Shown here: positions 46,965 to 60,100 of the stretch, piece by piece
How positions within the stretch are numbered: position 1 is the first letter of the stretch
Layout: each line of letters opens with the position of its first letter
NCBI RefSeq assembly: GCF_000005505.3
Contig: NC_016131.3
Location: 47,167,355 to 47,231,354, forward strand
DNA from: Brachypodium distachyon
Lineage: Eukaryota; Streptophyta; Magnoliopsida; Poales; Poaceae
Direction of reading: 5' to 3'
DNA length: 64,000 bases
Made by a program: the position numbers and the translations under genes
The notes under the pieces: generated by a model
What the model was told of the DNA's origin: nothing
Databases searched by the model: none
What the model saw: only the letters and a program-made list of their open reading frames with translations

Positions 46965-46993
46965 AATATGGGGTCAAAAAGCCAAAAAAATAA
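46965..46993 (+). pseudogene. rps12: rps12 last exon (plastid-derived)
   Basis: Encodes YGVKKPKK and a TAA stop, the conserved C-terminus of plastid ribosomal protein S12, directly after the group II 3' border. The remaining exons are absent. Confidence 0.85.
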
Positions 46994-47046
46994 GTGATTT
47001 TAGCCCTTATAAAAAGAAAACGGATTCTTGAACCTCTTTCACGCTC

Positions 47047-47178
47047 ATGTCACGTCGAGGTACTGCAGAGAAAAGAACTGCAAAATCCGATCCAATTTTT
47101 CGTAATCGATTAGTTAACATGGTGGTTAACCGTATTATGAAAGACGGAAAAAAATCATTGGCTTATCAAATTAACTAG
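47047..47178 (+). pseudogene. rps7: rps7 5' fragment (plastid-derived)
   Basis: Begins [20 protein letters not shown] and continues through [18 protein letters not shown], then meets a stop (tag at 47176-47178) where plastid identity ends. This is about a quarter of the plastid S7 protein. Confidence 0.85.
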
Positions 47179-47261
47179 CTAAATAAAAATGCATATAATC
47201 GAGCAGTATCAAGGCATTATTATCGTATAAATTCACTCATACATATTTCTGTGTTGCAACG

Positions 47262-47497
47262 CTCATCCGAGTTCATCCCTGGCTCTGGCTGGCGTCATGA
47301 GTGTATGTTTGTGCTTTATGTTTTTTTTTCGATTAGAGGAGTGTAGCTCTCGATTTCATTAAAGAAACCACAAAGCTAGAGAATGTGCCGCAACGCTCAT
47401 ACAAGTTCATCCCAGGCTGGCGGCGTGACTCTATATCCGTGTTTTATGTTTTTTATTTCGATTAAAGCTGCGTAGCTCTCGATTTCAAAAAAAAGAG
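47262..47497 (+). repeat. Imperfect tandem duplication of ~130 bp
   Basis: Unit one (about 47262-47377) and unit two (about 47393-47497) share 'caacgctcat', 'gttcatccc', 'tttatgttttt', 'ttcgatta' and 'gtagctctcgatttca' in the same order. Confidence 0.7.
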
Positions 47498-48142
47498 GTT
47501 GAACAATATCCCATGGCCTCAAAAATAAAAACCTGCTTATTACATGAATATATTTCCAGCTCCAATCCTTGACAGTTGACACCATTGGCTTTCCACCATA
47601 CCGGCATTCAAAACCTTCGGCGCTACAGGAGATAACATCATCGCTCCAGTCTTGACGTCTTGAGTTACTTTGCTCAGAGTTCTTTGGAGTCCATTCTAGT
47701 ATGTCCCCGTACATTGTGTTGATGCATTCCTGCTTTGTCTTGATGTAACTAATTTGATTTTTTTTTCAAACGAACTAAGTTAGTTTCGTCAGATGTCTGT
47801 AGGGTGAGTTCATAATCCGCTATTCTGTTCCGTTATCTTTTAATAGTGGAATCCAGTTGGAACACCGTTTGGCATTTATTTTTCTCTTCATATTTTTCAA
47901 ACAAGTTTTATAGCGGATGGAAAAAGGAGGATCGAATCACATCTCATCAATCCCCGTTCATAATATACACATGTTTGCTCTTGTGTCTCATTTGGTATTT
48001 AGTCACTTCGAAGAGGAAATTTCGTTAATTATCCTTTGATGGTACGACCCTCTACCTTCTTAAGGGAGAAAACCGTTGTCTCGAACAAGATTAGAAAACT
48101 AGCTTGGCACCTTAAAAAAAACTACCTTGACAATTTTTCGCG
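47498..48142. other. Intergenic, nothing recognised
   Basis: AT-rich spacer between the local duplication and the next MULE. Frames are short, with no domain or repeat ends. Confidence 0.5.
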
Positions 48143-49439
48143 GAGAAAATTACGTAAAACCACCACATTATAGGCACTTGTCTAGGAAAACTATCTTTTT
48201 TTTTAATTTTTTGAAATCACCACCCTGCAATGATTTCGCAGTTGAGTGCGTTTTGACGGTAAAACTGACAATGGAACCCAGCTGTCAGTACCACCATGCT
48301 GGACAAGTCAACACAGACGACGTCGCTAGGGGTGTGCTTGCGCGAGCCAGCGCCATGGCCGCGGAGCAGGCCCTGTCGCAGCTCGTCTGCGTACGTGTGC
48401 TTCCAGAGCTCGAGCACTTCTTCTTCGTGTCTGGCCACGACTAGCGAGCTCGCGTTCCTCGCGGAGCACTCCATGGCAGAGATCGTGGACGGACAAACGT
48501 TCGCTCGAAGGTCTCCCTCGCGACACGCTTCGCTCGGTGAATTCCTCACGCGACGCCCTTGCCGCTACGGCGCGCTGACCCCTCCGCCGCCTCGCTGTCC
48601 CTGTCGCCCCGCCCGCGGTCCCCGTCCCCGACCTCCGCGGTCTTTCACCGCAGCCGCCGCCGCGCGCTGCCCCCTCCACCGCCCGCCGTACCCGTCCCTG
48701 TCCGCGACCTCCGTTGCCCCGAGCACGCCCGCTGCTCCAACCTCACGGCCGCCGCTGGCGCCACCGAGTGCTGCCCCAGCCGCCGTGCACAGCCCCTTCT
48801 ACCGCCGCACCCACGGTCTCCATCCCCGACCTCCACTGCCGCCGAGCGTGCCCCAGCCGCTGAGCGCTGGAAGCCTCCCCACGGCCACCCACCCAGCCTC
48901 CAGTGGCCGCTGCCCCCACGCCGGTGCCTCCTCGTGCTCTCCCTCTCTGCTTGCTCCAGCACCACGCCCCCTGCCCCCAACGCTGCCGCCCCGTCGTCCG
49001 TCGAGCTCACTCGCCGCATGACGCCCGCGTCTTGCCGCCGCTCTTCATGCCCTCTGCGCCCCGCCCCTCTGTGCCCGATGCTCACCAATCCAAATCGAAG
49101 AGCAGGTCGAAGAGGTTTGAGATTCCGGCGAAACAACTTGTCGAAGATGTAGAGGAGGTTGAGGAGGTGGTGCCAGAGGAGATCGTGGACATGCTCCGCG
49201 GCCATGGCGCCGGCGCGCGCGCACCCCTGCGTCGTCGTCTGTGTTGACTTGTCCAGCGTGGCGCCAGGGTGACACTGACAGGTGGGTCCTCCTGTCAGTT
49301 TTACCGTCAAAACGCACTCAACTGTGGAATCAGTGCGCGGGGTACCTCCGGACCCAAAAACGTTGGTGATTTGATTTTAAAAAAAAAATTAGTTTTCCTA
49401 GACACGTGTGTCAAATGTACGATTTTGCGGGATTTTCTC
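48143..49439. mobile_element. Pack-MULE-like element (family A, copy 2)
   Basis: 1297 bp with termini gagaaaattacgtaaaacc and, inverted, gagaaaatcccgcaaaa. Subterminal inverted similarity extends about 230 bp, including 'gttgacttgtccagc' and 'gccatggccgcgg'-type blocks. The same blocks occur in the PP1-intron element. The interior is extremely GC-rich. A plus-strand stretch (about 49090-49200) reads RFEIPAKQLVEDVEEVEEVV, coding-like but unidentified. No transposase is seen. The flanking 9-mers differ (tttttcgcg / attatttgc), so the target duplication has decayed or the ends have been rearranged. Confidence 0.75.
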
Positions 49440-49568
49440 ATTATTTGCCTTCACCAGTGGCCCGTGACCGGCTGACCCCACTCCCCAGTCCCCAGTCTCC
49501 CTCGAACAACCCGGCAACTAGAAAATTAAACCCGTCACCGCCGTTAAATAACGAATGGACGGCCCCGC

Positions 49569-52500
49569 ATGGCCGTCAGATCGTCACTCCGTTGCGCGAC
49601 CGCCGCCGCCGCGCTCGCACTCCACCACCAACAGCCAGCCTTCCTCGCCGCCGTCCGCCTCCGGCTTCGCCGGATCCCGACGAGGAGAGCCATGTCTTCG
49701 TCGTCGTCGGCTGCCGCCGCCGCCGCGCCGCACCAGGCCGGGACGTGGCACGCGGTGCCGGACCTCAGCCTCCGCGACCACCGTTTCGCCGTCCCTCTCG
49801 ACCACTCCGCCGGCTCCACGCCCACCATCACCGTCTTCGCCCGCGAGGTCGTCGCAGGTGAACGGATCCCGCTTCTTCCGCTCCCTCCCCTCTCCCCGCC
49901 ACGTTCTCAGAATTAGGGGATAAAGTAACCCTACGCATATCCGCTGCTAGATCGGTTGGTAGCGTAGGTTCGGGAGGGCGAGCAGCATGCCGCGTGCTCG
50001 TTCGATCCCTCCGTTTGTGCCGTGTTCTGGTCGGGGTGTACAATACATCCTGTGATTTATCCTGGAATCAGTAGGAGTGTATGATTTGGAAATTGTAGGA
50101 AGAAGAACATCGTTGCTAGATTTGAAAATGAATCATGCAGACCTTGGCGAACCTTTAGCATTGTCCAGTGCAACAATCATACTAAAATGCACCATTCAAC
50201 TCGCTTTACAGGCTTTGCTAAGTCCTAGGTAAGGCGTCACCAGTGCAATTGTAGAGGTAATGTGCCGAGTGCATGGATCGATAGACATTCATGAATTAAA
50301 TGCATGGGAGAATTCAAATTAAGCTTGATGTAATGTGTTCAACATTGCCGATTTGGGACACGTGCTAATATTATGTTTTTTTACTGTTTGTTGACCTGCC
50401 TCATTCTCGATCTGCCTGCCTTGAATCTTCATGACTCTCAAGTTTATCATTACAGCCGGAAAAGAAGAGGCACCTTTGCCTTATTTGATGTACCTACAAG
50501 GTGGACCAGGATTCGAAAGTCCTCGTCCCATGGAAGCAAGTGGATGGGTAAAGAAAGCATGTGAAGAATACCGCGTGGTGTTACTTGATCAGGTGCATCC
50601 CGATTTGTTTGCAGATGCTCTCCACTCTTTGTTTTTGTCCTTCTCTTGCTCTTCTTGTGTGCTCACATCCTTTTACTTTACAGCGAGGAACAGGATTGTC
50701 AACACCGTTGACAACATCATCTCTTTCACAAATAACATCTGCAGTAGAGCAGGTGGAGTATTTGAAGCATTTCAGGGCAGATAACATAGTTAAGGATGCA
50801 GAATTTATTCGTCTGAACCTTGTACCAGATGCCAAGCCGTGGACAATTCTGGGACAGGTACAGTATCTAGCTTGACTTCACCTGTGCACTTGTTAGATCC
50901 ATGTCATCACGTCTTCAATAAAGATCTACATTTTTAGTGGGATTAAGGTAATGCAACCGACTCACACATACTACTCCCTCCGAAATAAGTGACGTGGATT
51001 TGTATAATCTATACAAATCCACGTCACTTATTTCAGGACGGAGTATTTAATTATACCAGAGAAGGCCTTAAAATAAAACTAGTTCGACTCTGAACTTTTG
51101 ATCTTAGCTTGCTAACTACTTGTTGGTCTTTCCCCCGCCAAAGTATAAAATAATCACTTGTTGATGTATGATCTTATAGAGAACCCATGATCTATTCTTA
51201 TTTCCGTTACAGAGTTATGGCGGATTTTGTGCTGTTACATATTTGAGTTTTGCTCCAGAAGGCCTGAAATCTGTACTATTGACTGGAGGGCTTCCACCAC
51301 TAGGAGAGACTTGCACAGCAAATACTGTGTACAGAGCCTGCTTTAAACAGGTTCAGCAGCAAAATGAGAAGTACTATAAGAGGTATCCTCATGATATACA
51401 AGTCATTCACGAGGTTGTAAGATACTTAAGTGAATCTGAAGGGAAAGGAGTAAGTCATTCTTACAGTGTATATTTTTGTGCATCCTTTCCCATATGGATC
51501 TTTAAATTGTGTCTTATTCAACAACAACAAAAAACAGGTTCGTCTTCCATCAGGTGGCAGGTTAACTCCTAAGATGTTACAGTGCCTTGGATTATCTGGT
51601 TTAGGTTCTGGTGGAGGATTTGAAAGGCTACATTATCTGTGAGAATTATTTGCCAAGTTCTCATCTTCTCATGACTTGAAGAAGGAATGTAACTTATCTG
51701 ATCTGTGCCAATCCTTGCTATTTTTCTGGCACAGGCTCGAGAGAGTGTGGGATCCTATACTTGTTCCTGGTGCAAAAAAGAATATAAGCTATTACTTCCT
51801 GAAAGAGGTGTTTTCCATCACAACACCTGCATAATGTTTCTTTAAAATTGAACATACTAAATGATGCCCCACACGTTGTTGCTGAAATTTTTAGTTAACA
51901 TACGTGAGTGAAATTCAGTAGCAACGAAAGAGTATCCAAAATTGAAAACATATAATGAAATCGTATGATAGATTCTTCACTTAGTGGGGATAGCTTGATG
52001 GAAAGTAGCATGTAGCCATGCATGCATGTGCAAACAATATGAGTTTCCCACTAAATAGATATGAACAAATTAATGATGTGATGATGTGGCATGCTTTCAT
52101 GTTGAAAGAACTTAAGTAGTGGGGTTCTCCTACTTAATTATAGAAGATTCAGAGTGAAGCAATGGTCTATAGTATTCTTTTTTTTCACTTCATTGTTTCT
52201 GATGGGTAACCTGACATTATATTTTCTGCAGTTTGAAATGTGGTTAGGTTTTGATCAAAATCCTCTTTATGCTCTCTTGCATGAGTCTATCTACTGTGAG
52301 GTAACTTATGAAACTTAGTACTAGTACTGTTTAGCTGGTAGTGCAACATTACTCCATTGCTCAAGTCTTTGGATGTTCATGGATGCAGGGATCTTCTTCA
52401 AAATGGTCAGCCGACAAGATTTTCCATGAACATGGAAGTTTGTTTGATCCTGTTATGGCTACGGAAGAAGGCCGTCCTGTATATTTTATTGGCGAGGTAT

Positions 52501-53420
52501 GCCCAGGTCTTTATGCGAAGCATCATTCATTAGTCATATTCCTTACTAAATTAGTAACACATGAAGCGAAATGCATCCGTTGGTGTCTAAATGTTATTAA
52601 GCAACGTGAGCTATTTCATAGAAAAAAATCTTCCCAAAATTTGCATGCGGATGTTGGACTAAACTAATATATTTGCAGTCTTGTGAAAAGATTTGAATTG
52701 TAGTCTAAAAAGAAGTATGACGGGCTAAAGACCCGTTCTTATGTGCTATGATTTTTCTACTTGTGCACAGGGCATAAATAGGCAAGATCTTGCATGAAAC
52801 TTGACAACTAAACATAATACTTAATCATTTATGTACATGTATCTTTTGAAGAAATAGGAAGTACGGAAAATAATTTCTTTAAAGGATAGGTGAAATCTCT
52901 TAAGATTTGCTACAAATTCTAACATGTATTCATTTTCAATACCCAGATGGTATTTCCGTGTATTTTCGATGAGATCCATGCTTTGCGAAGCCTAAAGGAG
53001 GCTGCCCATTTGTTAGCTGAGAAGGAGGACTGGCCTCCATTGTACGACATCAGCGTCTTGAACAACAATAAGGTCCGACCTTCCTCCTAAGAATCATATC
53101 CAGAAAATATTCCCTCTAAATTTGCTTAAAAGTAAGAATGTTTGTGGAGAGCCGAAATGGTTTTAAAACCAAGGTACCGGTGGCAACCAAATAAGAATGG
53201 CTTCCCTGACGATGGCAAGCTGCAGGTTCCGGTGGCCGCCGCGGTGTACTATGAGGACATGTACGTCAACTTCAACATCGCCAAGGAGACGGCCTCGCAG
53301 ATTGCCGGGATCCGGCTGTGGGTTACCAACGAGTACATGCACTCCGGCCTCCGTGACGGCGGCACCCACGTCTTCGAGCATCTCATGGGTCTTTTGAATG
53401 GCAAGAAGCCTCTCTTTTAG
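49569..53420 (+). CDS. Prolyl iminopeptidase (peptidase S33, alpha/beta hydrolase)
   Basis: Ten exons: 49569-49857, 50456-50592, 50684-50857, 51213-51449, 51538-51638, 51735-51807, 52232-52300, 52389-52496, 52947-53072 and 53226-53420, giving 502 residues with consistent phases. It removes N-terminal proline from peptides. The oxyanion-hole motif QGGPG is at 111-115, the nucleophile Ser201 lies in GQSYGG, the likely acid D449 in YYEDMYV, and His486 in GLRDGGTHVFEHL. The first 40 residues are Ala/Arg/Ser-rich without acidic residues, consistent with an organellar targeting peptide. Initiation at Met42 (49692) would give a cytosolic form. A small hairpin MITE sits in intron 3. Confidence 0.92.
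50972..51045. mobile_element. 74-bp near-perfect hairpin Stowaway MITE
   Basis: TA-ctccctccgaaataagt at the left and 'acttatttcaggacggag-TA' at the right. The arms 'aagtgacgtggatttgta' and 'tacaaatccacgtcactt' pair perfectly around a loop of a few bases. It lies in intron 3 of the prolyl iminopeptidase gene. Confidence 0.85.
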
Positions 53421-54131
53421 CCTGCTAGCTCATGCTGCCCAACTGCTCGTAGCTGCTCTAGAGCCTCGTAGATGAGAAATGAATAACAATGTACCTGGCA
53501 ATTGTTGTCTTATATGCAAATATTGCGAGAGAAATTGCCGGCAAAATTCCTGTACTCCAAACAGACCTTTGCGTACGAATTGCACTAGATAGCTTTCAGA
53601 CAAAAAGGACAAAAGGTACATAGAAGCTGTTAAGATCTTTCTTTAATTTCAGACAAGATCTAGGATTTTGACAACTACTTACAAGCTGATGAAGCACCAC
53701 TACTACCATCAAACTCAAATGTTTGTTGGCCTAGAAGAAGCTCAAACCCGACTCACTCGTTAGTTCTAGCCTCCTCTCCCTAATGAATTAGCTCTCTCCT
53801 TGATTATGTATCAGAAGCAGTGTATATTATTACAGAGACAAAATTTTGAGCAAACCACGGACGACATAATGCAGAAACAGACTGAACCCTCCATGCAGTT
53901 GCAGAAACTTCAAATCTGCTCTCTCCGGTCGGAATAAACACGAGTCCTGCGCTCCCAGTCATGATGCCAAGATGGGCACATTGCAAGCTTGAAACCTGAT
54001 CAGGAATTTCCAGCAGAGCTGAGCTTCTTCATGTCCTGCAGACCGTTATAACTCCCGACAGGGAATTTCTATATTAACATGGCTGACGGCCAGAAATGCC
54101 AAAACCCTACTTGGCTCCAAAACTTGTTATG
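53421..54131. other. Short spacer between convergent genes
   Basis: 711 bp containing the 3' UTRs of the prolyl iminopeptidase (+) and site-1 protease (-) genes. Nothing else was seen. Confidence 0.6.
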
Positions 54132-57100
54132 TTACACCACACTTGTTAGACGACCAGTCGCTGACCCTTTCCTTCGTCGACGGCGCTTTTGTTGCACTCT
54201 GCAACTAAGGTACACCATAAGGCCTGCATGTTGGAGACAGGTATCAGGTGAGAAATTGCACTCCTTGTACATATGTTTCAAACTAACTGTACATTGCTTA
54301 CAAGTAGTGGCAGCAAAGCAAGGTACCATCCATTGGCTTGCCACTAACATTCCTATGTCAACCTGCATAATAGTAGAATCATCACCATAAAGTTAGTAAA
54401 CTCCATCGAACATATTCAAGGATAAGATTAACTACCCTTTAAACCCGAACTAGTTAATCCAATGACTAACAGGTTACTGATCAGACCATCTAAACTATAT
54501 CTTCTAATCAAAACTACACAACATCACTTAATAAGATAATCCTCCCTCTGATTTATGTCCAAGAGAAATAACACTCTCCAACTAACTTCCTATCCTTTAC
54601 ATCCTGCAGAAAGAACATTATTGTCATATGGCATTCCCATTCACCACAATTCTGTGTTCGCTGTAGTCTTAACGCCCAACTACATGCTTTTCAAGGTTGG
54701 TATTGACATGGTACACAAGTTGTAACAGTTCCGCCTTTTAAGATTCAAATTTTATGGTGGTTAGTGTAATTAAAAATTCACAAGGAAACCGAAAATGAAC
54801 TGCAAACACTAATGAATCATAGTATACTACTTTGATCCAGAAGCATAGCTCCAGCTTATTTGAAGAAGAGCTGGAGCTTGACCCAACAGTTCTGAACTAG
54901 AGGCTAAAATTCTATAAACATCAAAGAACTAGAGTATATCGCAATAAAATTATGTTACTATAGGCTGTTGCAAAAATTATTTCGGAACTGTATATAACAT
55001 GCCAGAACGTTGGTTTTAGCAGTAAGCCAGTAACCATGGTGATATGAGTACCTACAGTAATAATTAATAATACCCTATAAACTTCATGCTAGTCTGTGTT
55101 TACTGTTTACAGAAATTGAATAGCTCAAAGGGATCCTTGAAGCTGAAAGAATGAAGACAGGAAAAAACATGATACCTCTTCATGACCGATAAAACCAAAG
55201 TAATCTCTTTTATCATCAAATTTATTAGCATTTGGTGTTGAAAGAGTCTCTTGTGAGCCAGCTTCATCTTGTCTGTTGTCAGAAGCTTTTATTGTTAGAT
55301 TGGGAGTACTAGAAAATCCACGGTTTTGGTATTCTGGCAGCTTTCTTGTTGTGCCTGTTAGTTGGATACCGTAACCTTTTGTTCCCCAAACCTCAAACCG
55401 GGAATCCTTGTGACAGATCAATCCCTTGCCAGTGACAGTTGAATACGTAGAAAAATTTACGTCGGGTCTACGCAAGGGTTGCTGGTTGTTCTCAGAAACT
55501 GGAAGTTTCAACTGAACTGCTTCTGAGAAAAGGACAGGATCTCTGACTTTATTGCCAGCAAACTCCACAATTTTTCTCAAAAGCCAATAACAGTTTGTTA
55601 CCATGTGACTACTGTCAAGACAATTTGAATCTCCATATACTGCAATTCTCCCTTCGCCTGCTTCAACCATACCAAGAATAGAGGAGAGCTGACAAGGAAA
55701 ATAAATAAGCCTGAGACCAATTTCATATGGCGTTATTATGTAACGTGAAGTTCAAAAAGAAAAAAATTATAATCATAAATGTAAAACAGGTCCATCAAAC
55801 TTTTCTTGTGGATAAAATTGTGTGAAACACAAAATACAATTTTCTATCTACAAGGAGAACGAACTGGTCAGCATACTCACTAGTAATCTATTGATGGGTT
55901 TGCCACACGTCCAGAAACCACTATCCATGTAACAAAATCATTCTTGCACTTCTTTGGCGCATTTGATTATAATAAACAAAGCAGTCTAAATAGCTAAAGC
56001 TTCTGTTCAACCTCAGTGTTATATGAAGTTCAAGGGGCTACCATTACGAGGTTGACATGATCATCATCCATTAGCTAACTCCAAACATGACACTTGCAGC
56101 TAAAAGAATATGATATCAGAAAGTATCCAAGTAAAAAGGCAATAAATGCTAACCTTGCTCTTCTCCTGGGACTGGGAGTTTTGGGTATCTGGTGTTGAGC
56201 TATCCTGTGCAGTTTTGGAGTTTTCCTGCAGTTCAAAGCTATGCAAAAAGCCCCCTGCTGGGAATTGCACTATATCAGTCCCAGAAGCATAGTGGGACTG
56301 CTCACCATCGATTGAGAAGTCGCCAGTCAGTATTTTGTCCCCAAAAGCAATGCCGAACGGTGCCAAAAGTTCATTAAGCGCAGGAATATTTGCACCTCCA
56401 GTAATCGGAGTCCACCAACTGCGGGTATTTTCATCAAAGAATGTCATCTTCACCATTGTATCAACATGATACCACTCAGCAAAAACAGCAAGGCCAAGCC
56501 CCTTGTGTACAACATCATCCCTGAGTTTCTGGATCTCTTCATTGAAGTACTCGTCCTCAAGATCAACCATGAGCAGTGTACCATAATTGCTAGCATCAAA
56601 GCAGGTAAATGGTGACCCGAGGGTCTCGATATAGTATCCTGCGTCTCTCAGCATGTTGAATAGAATGTGAAAATTTGTATGCAAGTGGTCACCATGCCAA
56701 TCAAGGATATCATTATGCACATTAAGTGAATCCCTTGGAACATATCCAGATGGGTACTTGATGTTATGAAATTGGTCCCACAATATTCTTCTTGACCTAA
56801 CAGGTGTTGGAACCACCATGATCTTCAGGTAAAGAACACACATACTACTTCGTGGGCTGCTTTCCCCCTGAGCAGCTGGGCTGTAAATTGACAGAGTAAC
56901 ATTGCCACTAATTATGCCTGAAAACTGAGAACCTTCATCCTTAACTTGCATGTGCAGCGCAAGGTACCCTGTCCAAGGCCAGATGACGTCTGAGTAGGTG
57001 AAGTGAATGCTAAGAAGATTGCCGACATCTTCAGATGGCTGCCATACAGGTGGATCCTTAACATAACCAATCACCCCCATCCCGTTCAAAATTGTAGTAT

Positions 57101-60100
57101 TGAAGACTACAGGCATGGCACCAGCATACAGAGGTTGGCGACAAAAAGGCCAGAAATAGGGACAGTCGGTGAAGTCAAGCTTGTTAGGAAATACGCTGGC
57201 ACGTGGTTGGTAATTTTCCAATATTTCGTATGATTGCCAGCTGGAAAAGGATGGTACAATAAATGAGCGTGACTTGAGCATACAGTGAAACAGAAGTGGC
57301 AGGCAAGGTTGACAGGATACATTTGGGATAACCAACATACCACAGACCTATAAAGAGGGGCAAGAAACTTACAGATCAAGCTTGCCTGCACCCTGCTCAT
57401 ATATATTTGGCCCCAAAAGCTTAGAAGCACCCTCAACGAGGGCCTGTTTCATACTAGCAGGGTTAAGGATGGATTTCCGCTTGTCTTCTGGTATTACACT
57501 AACAAGCAAGCATACTACGCCAGCAACCACCGGGCTTGCAACACTGGTACCTGAAAGGGTCTTACAACCCGTGCTGATCTTAGAACCCATTATATCACGA
57601 CTATATGCGACAACATCAGGTTTCACACGGCCATATCTGCAGAATCAAAGACACACTTTCTGAGGATGCTATTTTAAATTGGAATAATGAAGGGATTGCA
57701 AGAGCAAGGTTGCTCAGAACTGTAAAAAATCATCAAACTATTTGCTTCCATTTTTTCAGTTACGATTACAAGAAGTTAGGAGTACTTAAAATCGTTTTTC
57801 TCGTCATATTTAAAAACAATTATTATATTGAGAAATATCGCACTAATATCTCAAGCAATAGACTATCATAAAAGGCGCATATTGACATATCACACTCTAA
57901 AATAAAAAAGATGTAACTGCAGTCATTCAAGAGTGAAAACAATGTATACAGTTATCAATTTGGAACATGACATGAACTTATTTTGCTTGACCCCAGATAA
58001 GATATATGTGCATTGGTTGAAGACATTTACATATGGTCATCTTTCATCTGCACTTGTGAATTTCTGATGGCCAAGTTTGCTATGCAAAGACCTTTGCCTC
58101 CATAGCAAGATGAAAATATGATATGTTCATAACCTTAAATTTCAATCAAATTTGAAGATAACATTAGATATAGCAAATTGCCACAGCTTTATAGGATTTA
58201 CACACTGTTCAAATGCCCTCCTGCCAATGTTTTACTTTTTCAAGAGGACTGAAGACATCGCACCAACATTGCGTCCATGGATGTGAAAAAAACAGTACAA
58301 ATCAAGAAAACAGTACGCCGCCAAGTTAAAAATGTACCCATGAGGAAGTTCCCAAGTAGTCATGCCTCGAGAGGAAAATGAAGCTATATGGTTGTTGTAA
58401 TCAATACCACCAACGCCGATGACATCGCTTTGATCAGCTGGGTTATTTAATGTGCCATAGAGAGGGCCATCATTTCCAATAGCTGATACCATAATAATGT
58501 TGTTTGCTGTGAGCTCCCAGACCTACAGAATGAATTCAGAAGATTTTTAAGTCCCCCACTAGAAATCTTGTTCAAAACATTCTTAACCCATTTTTCCCTT
58601 ATTAAGCAGCAGATAAGGCATTTTAACACTGGTGAATCGGACTGGCTCCTTTTTAATCTAGCAGAAAACCACACAAAACTACACAATTAAGGGAAAATGT
58701 GGTGAAACAAGAAATATGAGAGAAGACAGCAAGCATAAAAAACAGTACAATATTGTTGACTGTTATTCAAATCAATTACTGCTACAAAATTCATAGAGGA
58801 GGTTTTGCCAATAAACACAAATTCATAGTCGATTAGATCTCGACAGCTACAGAAGTACTCCCTCCGTCCCATATTAAGTGACTTTCTATTACATGTATCT
58901 AGACGCTTTTTAGGCATAGATACATCCATATTTGGGCAAATTTGAGTCACTTGACAGCTAATAAACAAAGCAAACCAGGATACACATTAAAGGAAGCTAC
59001 CAGTAACCCATCCTTAGAGGGCCACAAGTTACTATCACTACTTAGTAACTACAAGAGCAGTCATGTTTTTAATGGCAAAAAACCAAAAGGAAATGTAATA
59101 CTGGTAATAAAATGATAAGGCAACAGAAAAAAATGGAAGCTGGAAAATCATAACCAAGTTGTACCTTTTCCACAAAGGGGAGATCCAGGTAATCAGGTCC
59201 ACCAATACTCAAATTCAATACATCCATACCAGTTGCTATCGCGTAATTAAATGCATCCAAGAACCATGATGTGTATGATATCTGCACTGAGAACAAGAAG
59301 AAACTCTCAAAATCTTACCAGCACAACTTTCATCATAATTGGTTGTACGCACTTCCAATTGATAATAGAAATTGCCAACAGAATTTTCACGCATACTAGT
59401 AACATGTCACTTCAAGGCACCACGATTCTAAATTGTATTTGCGCCTATACAAAGAATAACACATAGCAATAGCATGCAAGACACCTGAGCCATTGTACAT
59501 CTTTACAAAAAGATAAAATTCGGCTTCCCTAGTTTCCAGGACATTTGTTCCAGTTACACTTGCAAAGATCAATGAAGATCGAGAAAAGAAGTTATGATGG
59601 TGAGAAGAGCTGTTCGGCGCACATCATATGAACCAACCAAGTCCAGTACCTGAGCATCTGTGAACACTCGAAATGCATATATCTCAGTGTCTGGTGCAAA
59701 TCCAGGGCATTCTGCATCTTGACCAGCAATCACTCCTGCTACAAATGTTCCATGTCCAAGGTTATCATTTAATGTGTCTTCATTCGTCCAATTTGTGCGC
59801 TCCTACAAAGTTATGCTGTCTTAGAAAGACTTCACCTTTCTGGAGAAAATATAGACCCCCAGATAATGTTATAGGCAAGAAAATCATGCAACCTTAAGTA
59901 TCTCTTGCAACAATAGTTAATCAGGATAGGAAGCTCTATTCTTTTGCCATGGGAGAAAAATATAAGTATAGCAGTTTCCCCTAGGCATTGCTACCATAGT
60001 TTTCATGAGTTGACATGAATTAATGCTCCAAATCTCAGAAGAAGCACTTAAGTGATGACAACAGTGTTAGGCAATAACACTAAGAAGTGCTCGGCAAGAT

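Larger units (their letters stand above)
46825..47178 (+). other. Plastid DNA insertion in the nucleus (NUPT): rps12 intron end to rps7 start
   Basis: About 350 bp reads as the plastid rps12 3' region followed by rps7. In order: the 3' end of the rps12 group II intron with domain V (46893-46926) and domain VI, the last rps12 exon, a spacer, then the first 40-odd codons of rps7. The sequence leaves plastid similarity abruptly after 'gcttatcaaatta' near 47172. It is too short and truncated to be functional. Confidence 0.9.

Noticed and set aside
46808..46993. Apparent 61-codon protein starting MARVLNAPN
   Set aside because: Most of it is untranslated plastid group II intron sequence, with only the last residues being true rps12.
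48296..49310. Long Pro/Arg/Ala-rich open frames on both strands
   Set aside because: They overlap one another in a very GC-rich MULE interior, lack domains and run into the TIRs; they reflect base composition.
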